Shown: positions 39,541 to 49,319 of the stretch, in pieces | Layout of the letters: the number at the start of each line of letters is the position of its first letter | How positions within the stretch are numbered: the first letter of the stretch is position 1 | Origin: Vibrio fluvialis | GTDB lineage: Bacteria > Pseudomonadota > Gammaproteobacteria > Enterobacterales > Vibrionaceae | NCBI RefSeq assembly: GCF_900460245.1 | Contig: NZ_UHIP01000001.1 | Location: 2,418,001-2,482,000, forward strand | DNA length: 64,000 nucleotides | Direction of reading: 5' to 3' | Made by a program: the position numbers and the translations under genes | The notes under the pieces: generated by a model | Seen by the model: only the letters and a program-made list of their open reading frames with translations | Databases searched by the model: none | What the model was told of the DNA's origin: nothing

Positions 39541-40236
39541 ATGAAAATTGGCATCATCGGCGCAATGCAACAAGAAGTCGCCATTCTGAAAGACGCTCTC
39601 GACAACTGTCAGGAAGTCAGCAAAGGCGGCTGTACTTACTATTCCGGTCAGCTGCATGGCGTTGACGTGGTATTGCTGCAATCGGGCATCGGTAAAGTCG
39701 CTGCAGCCATCGGCACGGCAATCCTGCTGGATGAATACCAGCCAGATGTCGTCATCAACACAGGCTCTGCAGGCGGTTTCGATGCGACTCTGAATGTCGG
39801 TGATGTTGTGATTTCTACCGAAGTCCGCCATCATGATGCCGATGTGACCGCCTTTGGTTACGAGATTGGTCAAATGGCTGGCCAGCCAGCTGCCTTCAAA
39901 GCCAATGAACAGCTGATGGCTGTGGCGGAAAAAGCGCTGGAAGCGATGGCGGACAAACACGCGGTTCGCGGCCTGATTTGTACTGGCGATGCGTTTGTCT
40001 GCACCGCTGAACGTCAAGCGTTTATCCGCGCTCACTTCCCATCTGTGATTGCGGTAGAGATGGAAGCATCAGCCATTGCACAAGCTTGTCACCAGTTCCA
40101 GGTACCGTTTGTGGTCGTACGTGCGATCTCTGACGTTGCCGATAAAGAATCCCCTATGTCGTTTGACGAGTTTCTGCCGCTGGCAGCGAAAAGCTCATCA
40201 GAAATGGTGAGCAAGATGGTTGAACTGCTGAAATAA
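39541..40236 (+). CDS. mtnN: 5'-methylthioadenosine/S-adenosylhomocysteine nucleosidase
   Basis: 231 residues, same length range as E. coli Pfs. [20 protein letters not shown], the conserved [19 protein letters not shown] block, catalytic Glu in [12 protein letters not shown] and the Asp in [12 protein letters not shown] identify it. It hydrolyses methylthioadenosine, SAH and 5'-deoxyadenosine, recycles toxic by-products of SAM chemistry and supplies S-ribosylhomocysteine to LuxS for AI-2 synthesis, which vibrios use in quorum sensing. It is followed after 13 bases by a cobalamin gene. Confidence 0.97.
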   Translation: MKIGIIGAMQQEVAILKDALDNCQEVSKGGCTYYSGQLHGVDVVLLQSGIGKVAAAIGTAILLDEYQPDVVINTGSAGGFDATLNVGDVVISTEVRHHDADVTAFGYEIGQMAGQPAAFKANEQLMAVAEKALEAMADKHAVRGLICTGDAFVCTAERQAFIRAHFPSVIAVEMEASAIAQACHQFQVPFVVVRAISDVADKESPMSFDEFLPLAAKSSSEMVSKMVELLK

Positions 40237-40249
40237 CCGACACTTCCTC

Positions 40250-41203
40250 ATGGACGAGATCTTTCATACTTTCTATGCCAACGGTGCGCTCCTCGTTATG
40301 TGGGGCGCGCTGCTGTTTCATCTGATTCTGCCGATCCCACGCAGCGCGCATCCTGTCACGTTATGGCATAAGTTTGCCGAAATACTGGCGGACAAGGTCA
40401 ATACCAACGCCAGCTATGCGCAAAGTCAGCTATCCGGCACGCTCGCGTGGCTGCTGATGATTTTGCCGACGGTTGTGGTGTGCGTGGCGCTCAAGCCTTT
40501 GGTGTGGCAACCGCAATTGTTTGAACTGGCACTGCTGCTGCTGGCACTCGATTGGCGCAGTCAGGAACAGTTGGCCAATCGTATGGCCTCTGCACTCGCC
40601 AAAGACGATAAGAAACTCGCGCGCAGCCTGTTAATGCCGTACGTCAACCGCGACACCTCTACCCTCTCGCCGCTGGGCCTTGGTAAAGCAGGGGCTGAAA
40701 CCGTGATTATGGGCTTTGGCCGCAATGTTGTCTGTGTGCTGTTTTGGTACGCCCTACTCGGCGGAATTGGCGCATTTATCTATCGCCTTATGGTGGAGTT
40801 GGCCCGCGCTTGGTCACCATCGCGCGCTCGTTTTCAACCGTTTGGTCTGCCTGTAGTGCGAGCGGTCGCGGTGCTTGAATTCGTTCCGCTGCGCCTATTC
40901 AGTCTTTTGATCGTCATGGGCAACCAAGCCGCACACACCCTGCAAAACACACTGCAGCAAAGTCGTTCGTGGCCACTACCCGGACCGGGATGGCTGCTGT
41001 GCGCAGTTGGCAACAAGCTGGAATTATCACTGGGTGGGCCAGCGATTTACGGTGAACAAAAGGCCGTTCGCGTCAAAATCGGCGGCCGTATTGCACCGTC
41101 TGCTATTCATTTGTCACAAGTTCATACCCTGCTGGCTTGGCGAATCTTCGCTTGGATCGTTTTACAAAGCCTGCTGTTGCTCGTTATTCATCGAGGAGTT
41201 TAA
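40250..41203 (+). CDS. cbiB: CbiB/CobD-type cobalamin biosynthesis membrane protein
   Basis: 317 residues, four or five membrane segments. The central block LMPYVNRDTSTLSPLGLGKAGAETVIMGFGRN resembles the CbiB family core with its conserved Arg-Asp and Ser-Pro residues. CbiB attaches aminopropanol (phosphate) to adenosylcobyric acid. With btuF directly downstream, a role in cobinamide salvage or late cobalamin assembly is likely. The ATG at 40250 has no visible Shine-Dalgarno sequence, so translation may depend on termination at mtnN 13 bases upstream. The sequence is divergent from textbook CbiB, so the exact reaction is uncertain. Confidence 0.8.
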   Translation: MDEIFHTFYANGALLVMWGALLFHLILPIPRSAHPVTLWHKFAEILADKVNTNASYAQSQLSGTLAWLLMILPTVVVCVALKPLVWQPQLFELALLLLALDWRSQEQLANRMASALAKDDKKLARSLLMPYVNRDTSTLSPLGLGKAGAETVIMGFGRNVVCVLFWYALLGGIGAFIYRLMVELARAWSPSRARFQPFGLPVVRAVAVLEFVPLRLFSLLIVMGNQAAHTLQNTLQQSRSWPLPGPGWLLCAVGNKLELSLGGPAIYGEQKAVRVKIGGRIAPSAIHLSQVHTLLAWRIFAWIVLQSLLLLVIHRGV

Positions 41204-42019
41204 ATGCGCCTTTGGCTGCTCACTCTGCTTTGCTGCAGTACTTTTTCTTATGCCGCCGCCCCGGTGCAACGCGTCATCAGCCTTGCACCACATGCCACAG
41301 AGCTGGCTTTTGCTGCCGGTCTTGGTGACAAACTGGTCGCGGTCAGTGAGTACAGCGACTATCCGCCACAAGCGCGTAACATCGAAAAGGTGTCCAATTA
41401 TCAGGGCGTAAAAGTCGAACGTATTGTCGCCCTTAAACCTGATCTGGTGATAGCCTGGCCCGCAGGTAATCCTGCACGCGAACTGGACAAGCTTAAACAG
41501 CTTGGCCTGCCGATTTACTATTCCAACACACGCACACTGGACGACATTGCGACCAATATTGAGCAACTCAGCCAGTACGCTGACGATCCATCTGTCGGGC
41601 AACAGGCGGCAGAGGCATTTCGCCATCAACTCAGCACGCTGCGTAAGCAATACGCTACAGCCAAGCCTGTGCGTTACTTTTACCAGTTGAGTGAAAAACC
41701 GATTATTACGCTCGCGCAAAACAGTTGGCCCAGCGAAGTCTTTCGCTTTTGTGGCGGAGAAAACGTGTTTGAGCACAGCCCAACACCTTATCCGCAAGTC
41801 GGCCTGGAGCAAGTTCTGCTGGCACAACCAGAGGTGATCTTCACCTCCGAGCATGCGATTGAAAACGGCAACATGTGGCAACGCTGGCAAGAGCAACTGC
41901 CCGCCGTCAGACAGAACCATGTGTGGGCGCTGACTTCAGATTGGCTCAACCGCCCAACACCACGTACGCTGAAAGCGATTGAGCAAGTGTGTCATTACTT
42001 CGACCAAGTGCGAAAATAA
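41204..42019 (+). CDS. btuF: Vitamin B12-binding periplasmic protein BtuF
   Basis: 271 residues. Signal peptide MRLWLLTLLCCSTFSYAAAP, then a class III metal/B12 binding fold: VISLAPHATELAFAAGLGDKLVAVSEYSDYP matches BtuF, with the conserved SDYPPQA and LKPDLVIAW. It hands corrinoid to the BtuCD importer in the inner membrane; btuCD are not in this window. The ATG directly follows the stop of the cbiB-like gene, with CGAGGAG upstream, so it is operon-coupled. In E. coli btuF also follows mtnN and precedes yadS. Confidence 0.93.
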   Translation: MRLWLLTLLCCSTFSYAAAPVQRVISLAPHATELAFAAGLGDKLVAVSEYSDYPPQARNIEKVSNYQGVKVERIVALKPDLVIAWPAGNPARELDKLKQLGLPIYYSNTRTLDDIATNIEQLSQYADDPSVGQQAAEAFRHQLSTLRKQYATAKPVRYFYQLSEKPIITLAQNSWPSEVFRFCGGENVFEHSPTPYPQVGLEQVLLAQPEVIFTSEHAIENGNMWQRWQEQLPAVRQNHVWALTSDWLNRPTPRTLKAIEQVCHYFDQVRK

Positions 42020-42096
42020 GTAACAGATTTAACAAAAATCCCGTACAATTTGCGGCCAATTTTGCCTCTGACTGACTTAACTGAGCGATACACACT

Positions 42097-42717
42097 TTGG
42101 ATACTTCACTGCTCTATCTGATCGATATGTTCGGTACTGCTATTTTTGCCATCTCCGGCGTTTTGCTGGCTGGCCGTTTGAAAATGGACCCGTTCGGCGT
42201 GATTGTACTGGCCAGCGTGACGGCCATCGGCGGCGGAACCATTCGCGATATGTCACTCGGTGCCACACCGGTATTCTGGATAAAAGATCCCACCTACCTG
42301 TGGGTGATTTTCATCACTTGTATCCTGACCATGCTGATCGTACGTCGTCCAAAACGACTGGCTTGGTGGATCTTACCTGTGTGTGATGCAATAGGTCTGG
42401 CGGTATTTGTTGGCATTGGTGTTGAAAAAGCGCTCATCTATCAGGAATCATCGCTGATCGCGATCATTATGGGTGTCATTACCGGTTGTGGCGGCGGGAT
42501 CATTCGTGATGTATTGGCCCGTGAAATTCCAATGGTGCTGCGCAGCGAAGTTTACGCAACGGCCTGCATCATCGGCGGCGTGTTCCACACGACGGCACTG
42601 ATGATGGGGTATGACAGTTCAACCGCTTTTATTTCCGGCGTGTTATCCACCCTGATCATTCGCCTTGGCGCGATACGCTGGCATTTATCACTGCCCACCT
42701 TTGCCATTACCCGCTAA
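42097..42717 (+). CDS. yadS: TRIC-type cation channel family protein (YadS)
   Basis: 206 residues with about seven membrane helices in two repeats. Each repeat has the UPF0126 signature: FGVIVLASVTAIGGGTIRD and IIMGVITGCGGGIIRD. The start is TTG at 42097 (LDTSLLYLIDMFGTAIFAISG), matching E. coli YadS; the ribosome site is weak. The family forms trimeric channels related to TRIC; the ion carried by bacterial members is not settled. It stands 77 bases after btuF, as in E. coli, and has its own terminator. Confidence 0.9.
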   Translation: MDTSLLYLIDMFGTAIFAISGVLLAGRLKMDPFGVIVLASVTAIGGGTIRDMSLGATPVFWIKDPTYLWVIFITCILTMLIVRRPKRLAWWILPVCDAIGLAVFVGIGVEKALIYQESSLIAIIMGVITGCGGGIIRDVLAREIPMVLRSEVYATACIIGGVFHTTALMMGYDSSTAFISGVLSTLIIRLGAIRWHLSLPTFAITR

Positions 42718-42726
42718 GTTTTAATC

Positions 42727-42752
42727 AGGCCGCTCAATGCGGCCTTTTTTAT
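42727..42752 (+). terminator. Terminator of yadS
   Basis: AGGCCGC (42727-42733), loop TCAAT, GCGGCCT (42739-42745), then T run. Confidence 0.92.
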
Positions 42753-42981
42753 ATCTACCCACTCATTCCTTTCCTGTTTTCAGTTGCTCCCAGCCTTTCT
42801 TTCTCTGGTTGGCACTTTGTCGGCGATCTTCGCCCTGTTGCACGAAAACTACACCACAATGAGATCATCGATCACATAAATACGATCACTGAGCAATTAA
42901 ATAAAGTTTTATGTTTACTTAGTCGATATTTGAACTAGTTTAATAAGCAAATAACTTTACTTAATAGCTATGGAGGCATCT

Positions 42982-43395
42982 ATGCAAGCTTATGTCGAAC
43001 ACGCCAACATTACGGTCGCCGATATCGATCAGGCGATTACGTTTCTACAAACGGCACTGCCAGATTTCAAGATTCGCCATCAGGGGAAGCAGGACTATCG
43101 CTGGTGCCATATTGGCACTGAGCAGACTTACATCGCGCTACAGGAAGTGCTGAACCGTACTGAAGTGGATCGTATTCCTTACCGGGATGTGGGGATCAAT
43201 CACGTCGGTATCGTGGTCGACGATGCCGAAGCGGTAAAGCAGCGCCTGTTGGCAGCGGGGTATCAGATCAATGAACTATCCGAGAACAACGAGTATCGCC
43301 ATCGGGTTTATTTTTTTGACCCGAGCGGGACGGAATGGGAATTCATTGAGTACTTTTCTGACGATCCAGCCAAACGAAACCATTATCCCGCGTAA
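42982..43395 (+). CDS. VOC-family (glyoxalase/dioxygenase-like) protein
   Basis: 137 residues with two beta-alpha-beta-beta-beta modules. First module: HANITVADIDQAITFLQTALPDF; second: INHVGIVVDDAEAVKQRLLAAGY, ending FFDPSGTEWEFIEYFSDD. Metal-ligand candidates are His7 (EHAN), a His in INHVG and the Glu in EWEFIEY, as in glyoxalase I-like enzymes. I place the start at the second ATG (42982), with GGAGG 5 bases upstream. It begins a small unit with a flavodoxin-type gene and an 82-residue ORF. The substrate is unknown. Confidence 0.87.
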   Translation: MQAYVEHANITVADIDQAITFLQTALPDFKIRHQGKQDYRWCHIGTEQTYIALQEVLNRTEVDRIPYRDVGINHVGIVVDDAEAVKQRLLAAGYQINELSENNEYRHRVYFFDPSGTEWEFIEYFSDDPAKRNHYPA

Positions 43396-43420
43396 TCACT
43401 CATCAATATCAGGACCGACT

Positions 43421-43978
43421 ATGAAACGCATTGCGATTGTTTATTTTTCTCAAGATGGTGCGACTCGCCTGCTGGCTCAGCACGTCGCGGAAGGCGCTCA
43501 ACACCAGGGCGTAGAAAGCATCACGTTAGAGATCAAGGCCGCTGACATCGTTACCGGCCGTTACCAGAATGACGCGTTGTTTCGCCAGTTGCTGGTATGT
43601 GACGCCATCGTCTTCGCTAGCCCAACCTATATGGGTGGACCCGCCGCTCAGTTCAAAGCATTTATGGATACCAGCAGTGACGGTTACGCCAACAAGTTAT
43701 GGCGCAACAAACTGGCGGGCGGTTTGACCATGGGTGGCAGCGTCAATGGTGAGCAGCAGCAGACGCTGTACAGTTTCGTCACGCTGGCCTGCCAACACGG
43801 CATGATTTGGGTCGGGCTGGATGTCTCCAAACACACTGATTCCCGTGGTTTGAATCATACAGGCTCAAGTATTGGTGTGGTGGCGAGCTACCTTGATAAC
43901 ACCTCTCAGGTGAACCCGAACGATCTGGCCACTGCATTTTATTATGGTGAACGCATGGCCTCACTGCTCAATCAATAG
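43421..43978 (+). CDS. Flavodoxin-family (WrbA-like) oxidoreductase
   Basis: 185 residues. The FMN phosphate loop IVYFSQDGATRLLAQ begins at residue 5 and the second FMN loop FASPTYMGGPAAQFKAFMDTS near residue 64 is of the WrbA/NAD(P)H:quinone oxidoreductase kind. A third flavin-side segment GGSVNGEQQQTL is present. It may reduce quinones or aromatic compounds using NAD(P)H. Start ATG 43421 with AGGA 6 bases upstream; the frame is open earlier but that part overlaps the VOC gene. It is preceded by the VOC gene (25-base gap) and its TAG overlaps the ribosome site of the next ORF. Confidence 0.88.
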   Translation: MKRIAIVYFSQDGATRLLAQHVAEGAQHQGVESITLEIKAADIVTGRYQNDALFRQLLVCDAIVFASPTYMGGPAAQFKAFMDTSSDGYANKLWRNKLAGGLTMGGSVNGEQQQTLYSFVTLACQHGMIWVGLDVSKHTDSRGLNHTGSSIGVVASYLDNTSQVNPNDLATAFYYGERMASLLNQ

Positions 43979-43986
43979 GAGGGCCT

Positions 43987-44235
43987 ATGTTACAAACCCT
44001 GATTTATCGTCTGGTGCTGGCGCTGCTGGCACTCAACCAACGTCAGCAACATCAGCTCTGCCAGCGCAAGTTTCATCACTGGCTCAGCACCCGCGATCAC
44101 CTGCCCGCCTATCTGCAGCATGATGCAGCGCTGAATGCGGCCAGTGCTCTCGATGAGTGTCAGCAGCAAAGCACAGCGCGCCATCGCCGGCAGTTACGAG
44201 CCGTGATTCGAAGCCTCAAACCGTGTGGCTGTTAA
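43987..44235 (+). CDS. Small protein of unknown function
   Basis: 82 residues. Starts MLQTLIYRLVLALLALNQRQ, a short hydrophobic/amphipathic helix, then Gln- and His-rich helical sequence, ending RSLKPCGC. TAGGAGGG gives a very good ribosome site and includes the stop of the flavodoxin-type gene, so the two are likely co-translated. I know no family for it. The Cys-Gly-Cys end might bind metal. A link with the VOC/flavodoxin pair is inferred from position only. Confidence 0.6.
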   Translation: MLQTLIYRLVLALLALNQRQQHQLCQRKFHHWLSTRDHLPAYLQHDAALNAASALDECQQQSTARHRRQLRAVIRSLKPCGC

Positions 44236-44286
44236 ATTGGCAGGACTTAAGTACAATGACTGTCATCTATTCCCATTTGTCATTGG

Positions 44287-45138
44287 ATGAGTATGCTACT
44301 GGAAGGCATTGAGACCCTGTTGGTTCTCAGCAAAGAAAAAACCATGAGCCGCACAGGCAGCCAGCTGTACATCAGTCAGTCGGCGGTGAGCAAGCGGATT
44401 GCCAATCTTGAGCAGAAACTGGGCAAGAAACTGATCGTTCCGGCAGGGCGCCACATCAAGCTCACCGCGGAAGCCGAACAACTGATTGCCAATATTGGGC
44501 CGACATTCAATGAACTACGTGGCCTGATCTTTGAGCAGCAAACGCTGGAGGATGATACGCTGATTCGCCTCGACTGCTCAGAAACTCTGGTCGCTGGCTA
44601 TCTGACTCAGGTGATGGGTGACTATCGCCAGCGCGACCCGCATTTCACCATCACCACTCACCATACGCCGCGTATTGTGGAACACGTTCAATCGGGCAAA
44701 GCCACGCTGGGATTTTGCGCTGGCTATCTGCCGGGTAACCATGGGTTGATGACGCTGCATCTGTTCGATGAGCCGTTTTATATTGTCAGTCGCCAGCCAC
44801 TCACCACCTTACCCGACGAAGTAGTGACCAACGACTTGGCCAACCCGGCGAACACCTATCAGGCAGCTATCCTCGCCAGGCTTGGCATCAATCCGGTGAT
44901 GGAAATGGACTCCTATACGGCATCCGCGCAGTTGGCATTAGGTGGCATGGCCCCGGCCCTCGTGCCCCTCTCCATCGTTAACGCGCTCAAAATCGAACCG
45001 CAATATTGCTTTGATTTTGCCGAATTAGCGCCGCTGTTTCGCCCGATTCACATTTGTGTCCGGGCTACCAGCTACCGCTCACCGCGGGTCAGAACATTGA
45101 TAGAAACGATTGTGAATGCTGTTCCCACAGCAGTTTAA
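44287..45138 (+). CDS. LysR-family transcriptional regulator
   Basis: 283 residues. Winged-helix DNA-binding domain at the N-terminus (TMSRTGSQLYISQSAVSKRIANLEQKLGKKL, residues 19-49) and a type 2 periplasmic-fold effector domain behind it (RLDCSETLVAGYLTQVM onward). Start at 44287; a second ATG two codons later has GGA closer upstream. It stands downstream of the VOC, flavodoxin and 82-residue ORFs on the same strand and converges on the TauE-type permease gene, overlapping it by 50 bases. Either neighbour may be its target; the effector is unknown. Confidence 0.92.
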   Translation: MSMLLEGIETLLVLSKEKTMSRTGSQLYISQSAVSKRIANLEQKLGKKLIVPAGRHIKLTAEAEQLIANIGPTFNELRGLIFEQQTLEDDTLIRLDCSETLVAGYLTQVMGDYRQRDPHFTITTHHTPRIVEHVQSGKATLGFCAGYLPGNHGLMTLHLFDEPFYIVSRQPLTTLPDEVVTNDLANPANTYQAAILARLGINPVMEMDSYTASAQLALGGMAPALVPLSIVNALKIEPQYCFDFAELAPLFRPIHICVRATSYRSPRVRTLIETIVNAVPTAV

Positions 45139-45868
45139 GTGCCATCAGCATCGACATGGTGATCACCAGAGGGCGAATCCATTTGTGGCCTTTGGTGACC
45201 ACGACTTTCGCACCCATGCGAGCACCGATAAAACCACCGACCGCCATCGTCAGACCAATTTGCCAGATAGGCAGGCCAGCAATCAAAAAGAAAGTCAGTG
45301 CAGCGATATTGGAGGTGAAGTTCAACACTTTGGTACGCGCGGTCGCATCCACCAGACTGAAATGGCCTAACACCACAAAACAGACAGTAAAAATGGAGCC
45401 GGTCCCCGGACCAAAGAAGCCATCATAAAAACCGATACCGCCACCAATACATAACGCGAACAGCGCTTCCGGCAGTGGCTTTTTACCCGAATCTGCGCGA
45501 GTCTGCGGGGCCAGCAAAAAATAGAGAGAAATCGCGATCAGCAGCAACGGAATCAAGCTGGTCAGCAGCGACGCATCAAACTGTTGCACCAGCTCAGCAC
45601 CAATTGCTGAACCAATAAAGGTGCACACGATCGCCAGTCGCATCTCTTTAAGGCTGACAATACCGTTGCGCACAAAATACCAGCTGGCTGAGAAGCTACC
45701 GAATGAGCTTTGTAGCTTATTGGTGGCAAGAGCCTGAGTAGGAGGCACTCCCGCCGCTAACAATGCTGGTAAGGTCAGCAAGCCGCCGCCGCCCGCCATT
45801 GCATCAATAAATCCGGCCACACCTGCGACCAAAAACAACAACCCTAAAACTTCTAACGAGACTTCCAT
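45089..45868 (-). CDS. TauE/SafE-family (TSUP) membrane permease
   Basis: 259 residues with about eight membrane helices. The family block GLLFLVAGVAGFIDAMAGGGGLLTLPALL and LATNKLQSSFGSFSASW near residue 50 is the TSUP signature, and its second-half repeat is GGGIGFYDGFFGPGTGSI. TSUP proteins export sulfite, sulfoacetate and related organic anions. The start is taken at the ATG 45868, with GGAAG upstream; a TTG at 45883 would add five residues. Its last 50 bases overlap the 3' end of the LysR gene on the opposite strand. Confidence 0.92.
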   Translation of the reverse strand: MEVSLEVLGLLFLVAGVAGFIDAMAGGGGLLTLPALLAAGVPPTQALATNKLQSSFGSFSASWYFVRNGIVSLKEMRLAIVCTFIGSAIGAELVQQFDASLLTSLIPLLLIAISLYFLLAPQTRADSGKKPLPEALFALCIGGGIGFYDGFFGPGTGSIFTVCFVVLGHFSLVDATARTKVLNFTSNIAALTFFLIAGLPIWQIGLTMAVGGFIGARMGAKVVVTKGHKWIRPLVITMSMLMALKLLWEQHSQSFLSMF

Positions 45869-46000
45869 GAACTTCCGAATCAACTACTGAGTAAAACGAC
45901 AAAGTAGCACTGACGACGAGGTTGCAACAGCGAAACAAACGACAACAACCTATTCCAAATTTTCATCAATATAATACTGAGTTCTCGGTACTGCTGACAT

Positions 46001-46026
46001 AAAAAAGCCCGCTCGAATGAGCGGGC
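46001..46026 (-). terminator. Terminator of carAB
   Basis: GCCCGCTC (46007-46014), loop GAAT, GAGCGGGC (46019-46026). On the minus strand the stem is followed by six T; it lies 46 bases past the carB stop. Confidence 0.92.
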
Positions 46027-46072
46027 AATGAGGTTGTTAGATAAGTCTGAGACTTACCGATATAGTTATCCG

Positions 46073-49000
46073 TTAAGCCAGACTTGCTTTCACTTGCGCG
46101 TGCAGTTCTTGCACTGAAGTCACGCTCGCTTTTGCATCTGCTGTATGAGACATACAGGTTGCAAACGCCGCGTTCAGCGTAGTGGTGTAGTTCACTTTCT
46201 CAGCCAGTGCGCCGCGGCGCAGAACTTTCGAGTCTTCAATCGCCTGACGGCCAGCTGCCGTGTTGACGATGTAGGTGTACTCGTTGTTCTTGATGCGGTC
46301 GAGAATGTGCGGACGGCCTTCGTGTACCTTGTTAACCAGACGTGGGTTGATACCCGCTTCGCCCAGAATCACTGCGGTACCGTGAGTCGCATCCAGTTTG
46401 TAACCTAGTTTCACCAGTTTAGAAGCCAGGTCAACCACACGCTCTTTGTCACCTTCGCGAACCGACAGCAGTGCACGGCCACCTTCAGGGTAGACGTTGC
46501 CACAGCCCAGTTCCGCTTTCGCGTAAGCTTCCGCAAACGTTGCGCCGACACCCATCACTTCACCAGTTGAGCGCATTTCAGGGCCAAGCAGCGGGTCAAC
46601 ACCCGGGAACTTGTTGAATGGCAACACCACTTCTTTAACAGAGTAGTATGGTGGAATGATTTCTTTGGTAAAGCCTTGCTGTTCCAGCGATTGACCGGCC
46701 ATCACACGCGCAGCGATTTTCGCCAGCGGAGCACCCGTCGCTTTCGATACGAACGGAACCGTACGTGCCGCACGAGGGTTCACTTCAATCAGGTAAACTT
46801 CGTTGTCTTTGACGGCAAACTGCGTGTTCATCAAACCACGAACGCCCAGTTCCATCGCCAGTTTCTCAACCTGCTCACGCATCTTGTCCTGAATTTCCTG
46901 ACTTAGCGTGTAAGCGGGTAGCGAACATGCTGAGTCTCCAGAGTGAACACCCGCTTGTTCGATGTGTTCCATGATACCGCCAATCACGACACGTTCGCCG
47001 TCACAGATAGCATCAACGTCCACTTCGGTTGCGTCATCAAGGAAACGGTCCAGCAGAACCGGAGATTCGTTCGATACGCTCACCGCTTCGTTAAAGTAAC
47101 GGCGCAGGTCAGACTCATCGTAAACGATTTCCATCGCGCGGCCGCCCAGCACGTATGAAGGACGAACCACCAGCGGGAAGCCGATTTCACGCGACTTTTC
47201 AATCGCTTGTTCAATCGCAGTCACTGTTGCGTTTTGTGGCTGAAGCAGACCCAGACGGTCTACCGCTTGTTGGAAACGCTCACGGTCTTCTGCACGGTCG
47301 ATAGCATCAGGGCTGGTACCAATGATTGGCACACCTGCCGCTTCCAGCGCACGCGCCAGTTTCAGTGGCGTTTGACCACCGTACTGAACGATAACGCCTT
47401 TTGGCTTTTCAACACGTACGATTGCTAGTACGTCTTCCAGTGTTACTGGTTCGAAATACAGACGGTCTGAAGTGTCGTAGTCGGTCGAAACTGTCTCAGG
47501 GTTACAGTTCACCATGATGGTTTCGTAGCCATCTTCGCGCAGCGCTAGTGAAGCGTGTACACAACAGTAGTCGAATTCGATACCCTGACCGATACGGTTT
47601 GGACCACCGCCCAGAACCATGATCTTGTCTTTATCTGTTGGGTTCGCTTCACACTCTTCATCATAAGATGAGTACATGTAAGCTGTATCAGAAGAAAACT
47701 CAGCCGCACAGGTATCTACACGCTTGTAAACAGGATGGATATCGTACTGGTCACGTAGACGACGAATTTCGCTTTCAGCAACACCGAGTAGCTTAGACAG
47801 ACGTGCATCAGAGAAGCCTTTACGCTTCATATTTTTCAGAACATCTTTAGTCAGACCAGCAAAACCGCCTGCTTTCACTTCAGCTTCCAGTTTCACTAGC
47901 TCTTCAATTTGAACCAGGAACCAACGGTCAACGTTTGTCAGGTTGAATACACCATCAACAGACATACCGGCACGGAATGCATCCGCGATGTACCAAATGC
48001 GCTCAGCGCCCGCTTCTTTCAGCTCGTGACGAATCTTGGTCAGTGCATCCGGAGCGTCCAGATCAACCATTTCGTCAAAACCGGTGGCACCCACTTCCAG
48101 GCCGCGCAGGGCTTTTTGCAGGGATTCTTGTTGGTTACGGCCAATCGCCATCACCTCACCCACTGACTTCATCTGAGTTGTCAGACGGTCGTTGGCACCA
48201 GCAAATTTCTCGAAGTTAAAGCGAGGAATTTTAGTCACAACGTAGTCGATGGTTGGTTCGAATGATGCTGGCGTTGCGCCGCCAGTGATGTCGTTCATCA
48301 GTTCATCAAGGGTAAAACCAACCGCCAGTTTCGCTGCCACTTTTGCAATAGGGAAGCCGGTTGCTTTAGAAGCCAGAGCAGAAGAGCGAGATACACGTGG
48401 GTTCATCTCGATGATAACCATACGGCCATCTTTCGGGTTGATACCGAACTGAACGTTCGAGCCGCCCGTTTCTACGCCGATTTCACGCAGTACCGCCAGA
48501 GAGGCGTTACGCATCAGCTGATATTCTTTGTCGGTCAGAGTCTGTGCTGGCGCCACTGTGATGGAGTCACCCGTGTGGATGCCCATTGGATCGAAGTTCT
48601 CAATCGCACATACGATGATACAGTTGTCCGCTTTATCGCGAACCACTTCCATTTCGTACTCTTTCCAGCCGATCAGAGATTCGTCGATCAGCAGCTCATT
48701 GGTTGGCGACAAGTCCAGACCACGACGACAGATTTCTTCAAACTCTTCTTTGTTATACGCGATACCACCGCCAGTACCACCCATAGTAAAAGAAGGGCGG
48801 ATGATACAAGGGAAGCCAACCATATCCAGCACGCGGTACGCGTCTTCCATGGTTTTCGCCGTATCAGCACGTGGACACTCCAGGCCGATAGATTTCATCG
48901 CTTTATCAAAGCGTGAACGGTCTTCTGCTTTATCAATCGCGTCAGCTGTTGCGCCGATCATTTCCACGCCGAATTCAGCCAGTACGCCATGTTTTTCCAG

Positions 49001-49303
49001 CGCCAGCGCACAGTTCAGTGCAGTCTGTCCACCCATGGTTGGCAGGATAGCATCCGGACGCTCTTTTTCGATGATCTTGCGTACCACTTCCCAGTGAATC
49101 GGCTCGATGTAGGTCGCATCCGCCATTTCTGGGTCAGTCATGATCGTCGCTGGGTTAGAGTTGACCAGAATAACGCGGTAACCCTCTTCACGCAGCGCTT
49201 TACATGCTTGCGCACCTGAGTAGTCAAACTCACAAGCCTGGCCGATAACAATCGGACCCGCACCCAGGATAAGAATGCTTTTAATGTCAGTACGTTTTGG
49301 CAT
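46073..49303 (-). CDS. carB: Carbamoyl-phosphate synthase large subunit
   Basis: 1076 residues (E. coli 1073). [30 protein letters not shown] is the standard start; two homologous ATP-grasp halves follow, the second beginning near [22 protein letters not shown], and a C-terminal MGS-like allosteric domain (about 940-1076) that in E. coli binds UMP, IMP and ornithine. It makes carbamoyl phosphate from bicarbonate, ammonia delivered by CarA, and two ATP, for both arginine and pyrimidine synthesis. It begins 16 bases after carA. Confidence 0.98.
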   Translation of the reverse strand: MPKRTDIKSILILGAGPIVIGQACEFDYSGAQACKALREEGYRVILVNSNPATIMTDPEMADATYIEPIHWEVVRKIIEKERPDAILPTMGGQTALNCALALEKHGVLAEFGVEMIGATADAIDKAEDRSRFDKAMKSIGLECPRADTAKTMEDAYRVLDMVGFPCIIRPSFTMGGTGGGIAYNKEEFEEICRRGLDLSPTNELLIDESLIGWKEYEMEVVRDKADNCIIVCAIENFDPMGIHTGDSITVAPAQTLTDKEYQLMRNASLAVLREIGVETGGSNVQFGINPKDGRMVIIEMNPRVSRSSALASKATGFPIAKVAAKLAVGFTLDELMNDITGGATPASFEPTIDYVVTKIPRFNFEKFAGANDRLTTQMKSVGEVMAIGRNQQESLQKALRGLEVGATGFDEMVDLDAPDALTKIRHELKEAGAERIWYIADAFRAGMSVDGVFNLTNVDRWFLVQIEELVKLEAEVKAGGFAGLTKDVLKNMKRKGFSDARLSKLLGVAESEIRRLRDQYDIHPVYKRVDTCAAEFSSDTAYMYSSYDEECEANPTDKDKIMVLGGGPNRIGQGIEFDYCCVHASLALREDGYETIMVNCNPETVSTDYDTSDRLYFEPVTLEDVLAIVRVEKPKGVIVQYGGQTPLKLARALEAAGVPIIGTSPDAIDRAEDRERFQQAVDRLGLLQPQNATVTAIEQAIEKSREIGFPLVVRPSYVLGGRAMEIVYDESDLRRYFNEAVSVSNESPVLLDRFLDDATEVDVDAICDGERVVIGGIMEHIEQAGVHSGDSACSLPAYTLSQEIQDKMREQVEKLAMELGVRGLMNTQFAVKDNEVYLIEVNPRAARTVPFVSKATGAPLAKIAARVMAGQSLEQQGFTKEIIPPYYSVKEVVLPFNKFPGVDPLLGPEMRSTGEVMGVGATFAEAYAKAELGCGNVYPEGGRALLSVREGDKERVVDLASKLVKLGYKLDATHGTAVILGEAGINPRLVNKVHEGRPHILDRIKNNEYTYIVNTAAGRQAIEDSKVLRRGALAEKVNYTTTLNAAFATCMSHTADAKASVTSVQELHAQVKASLA

Positions 49304-49319
49304 TGTTTACTACTCCAAA

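Noticed and set aside
41162..41920. 252-codon antisense frame opposite btuF
   Set aside because: Lies fully within btuF, which has clear family motifs and a signal peptide.
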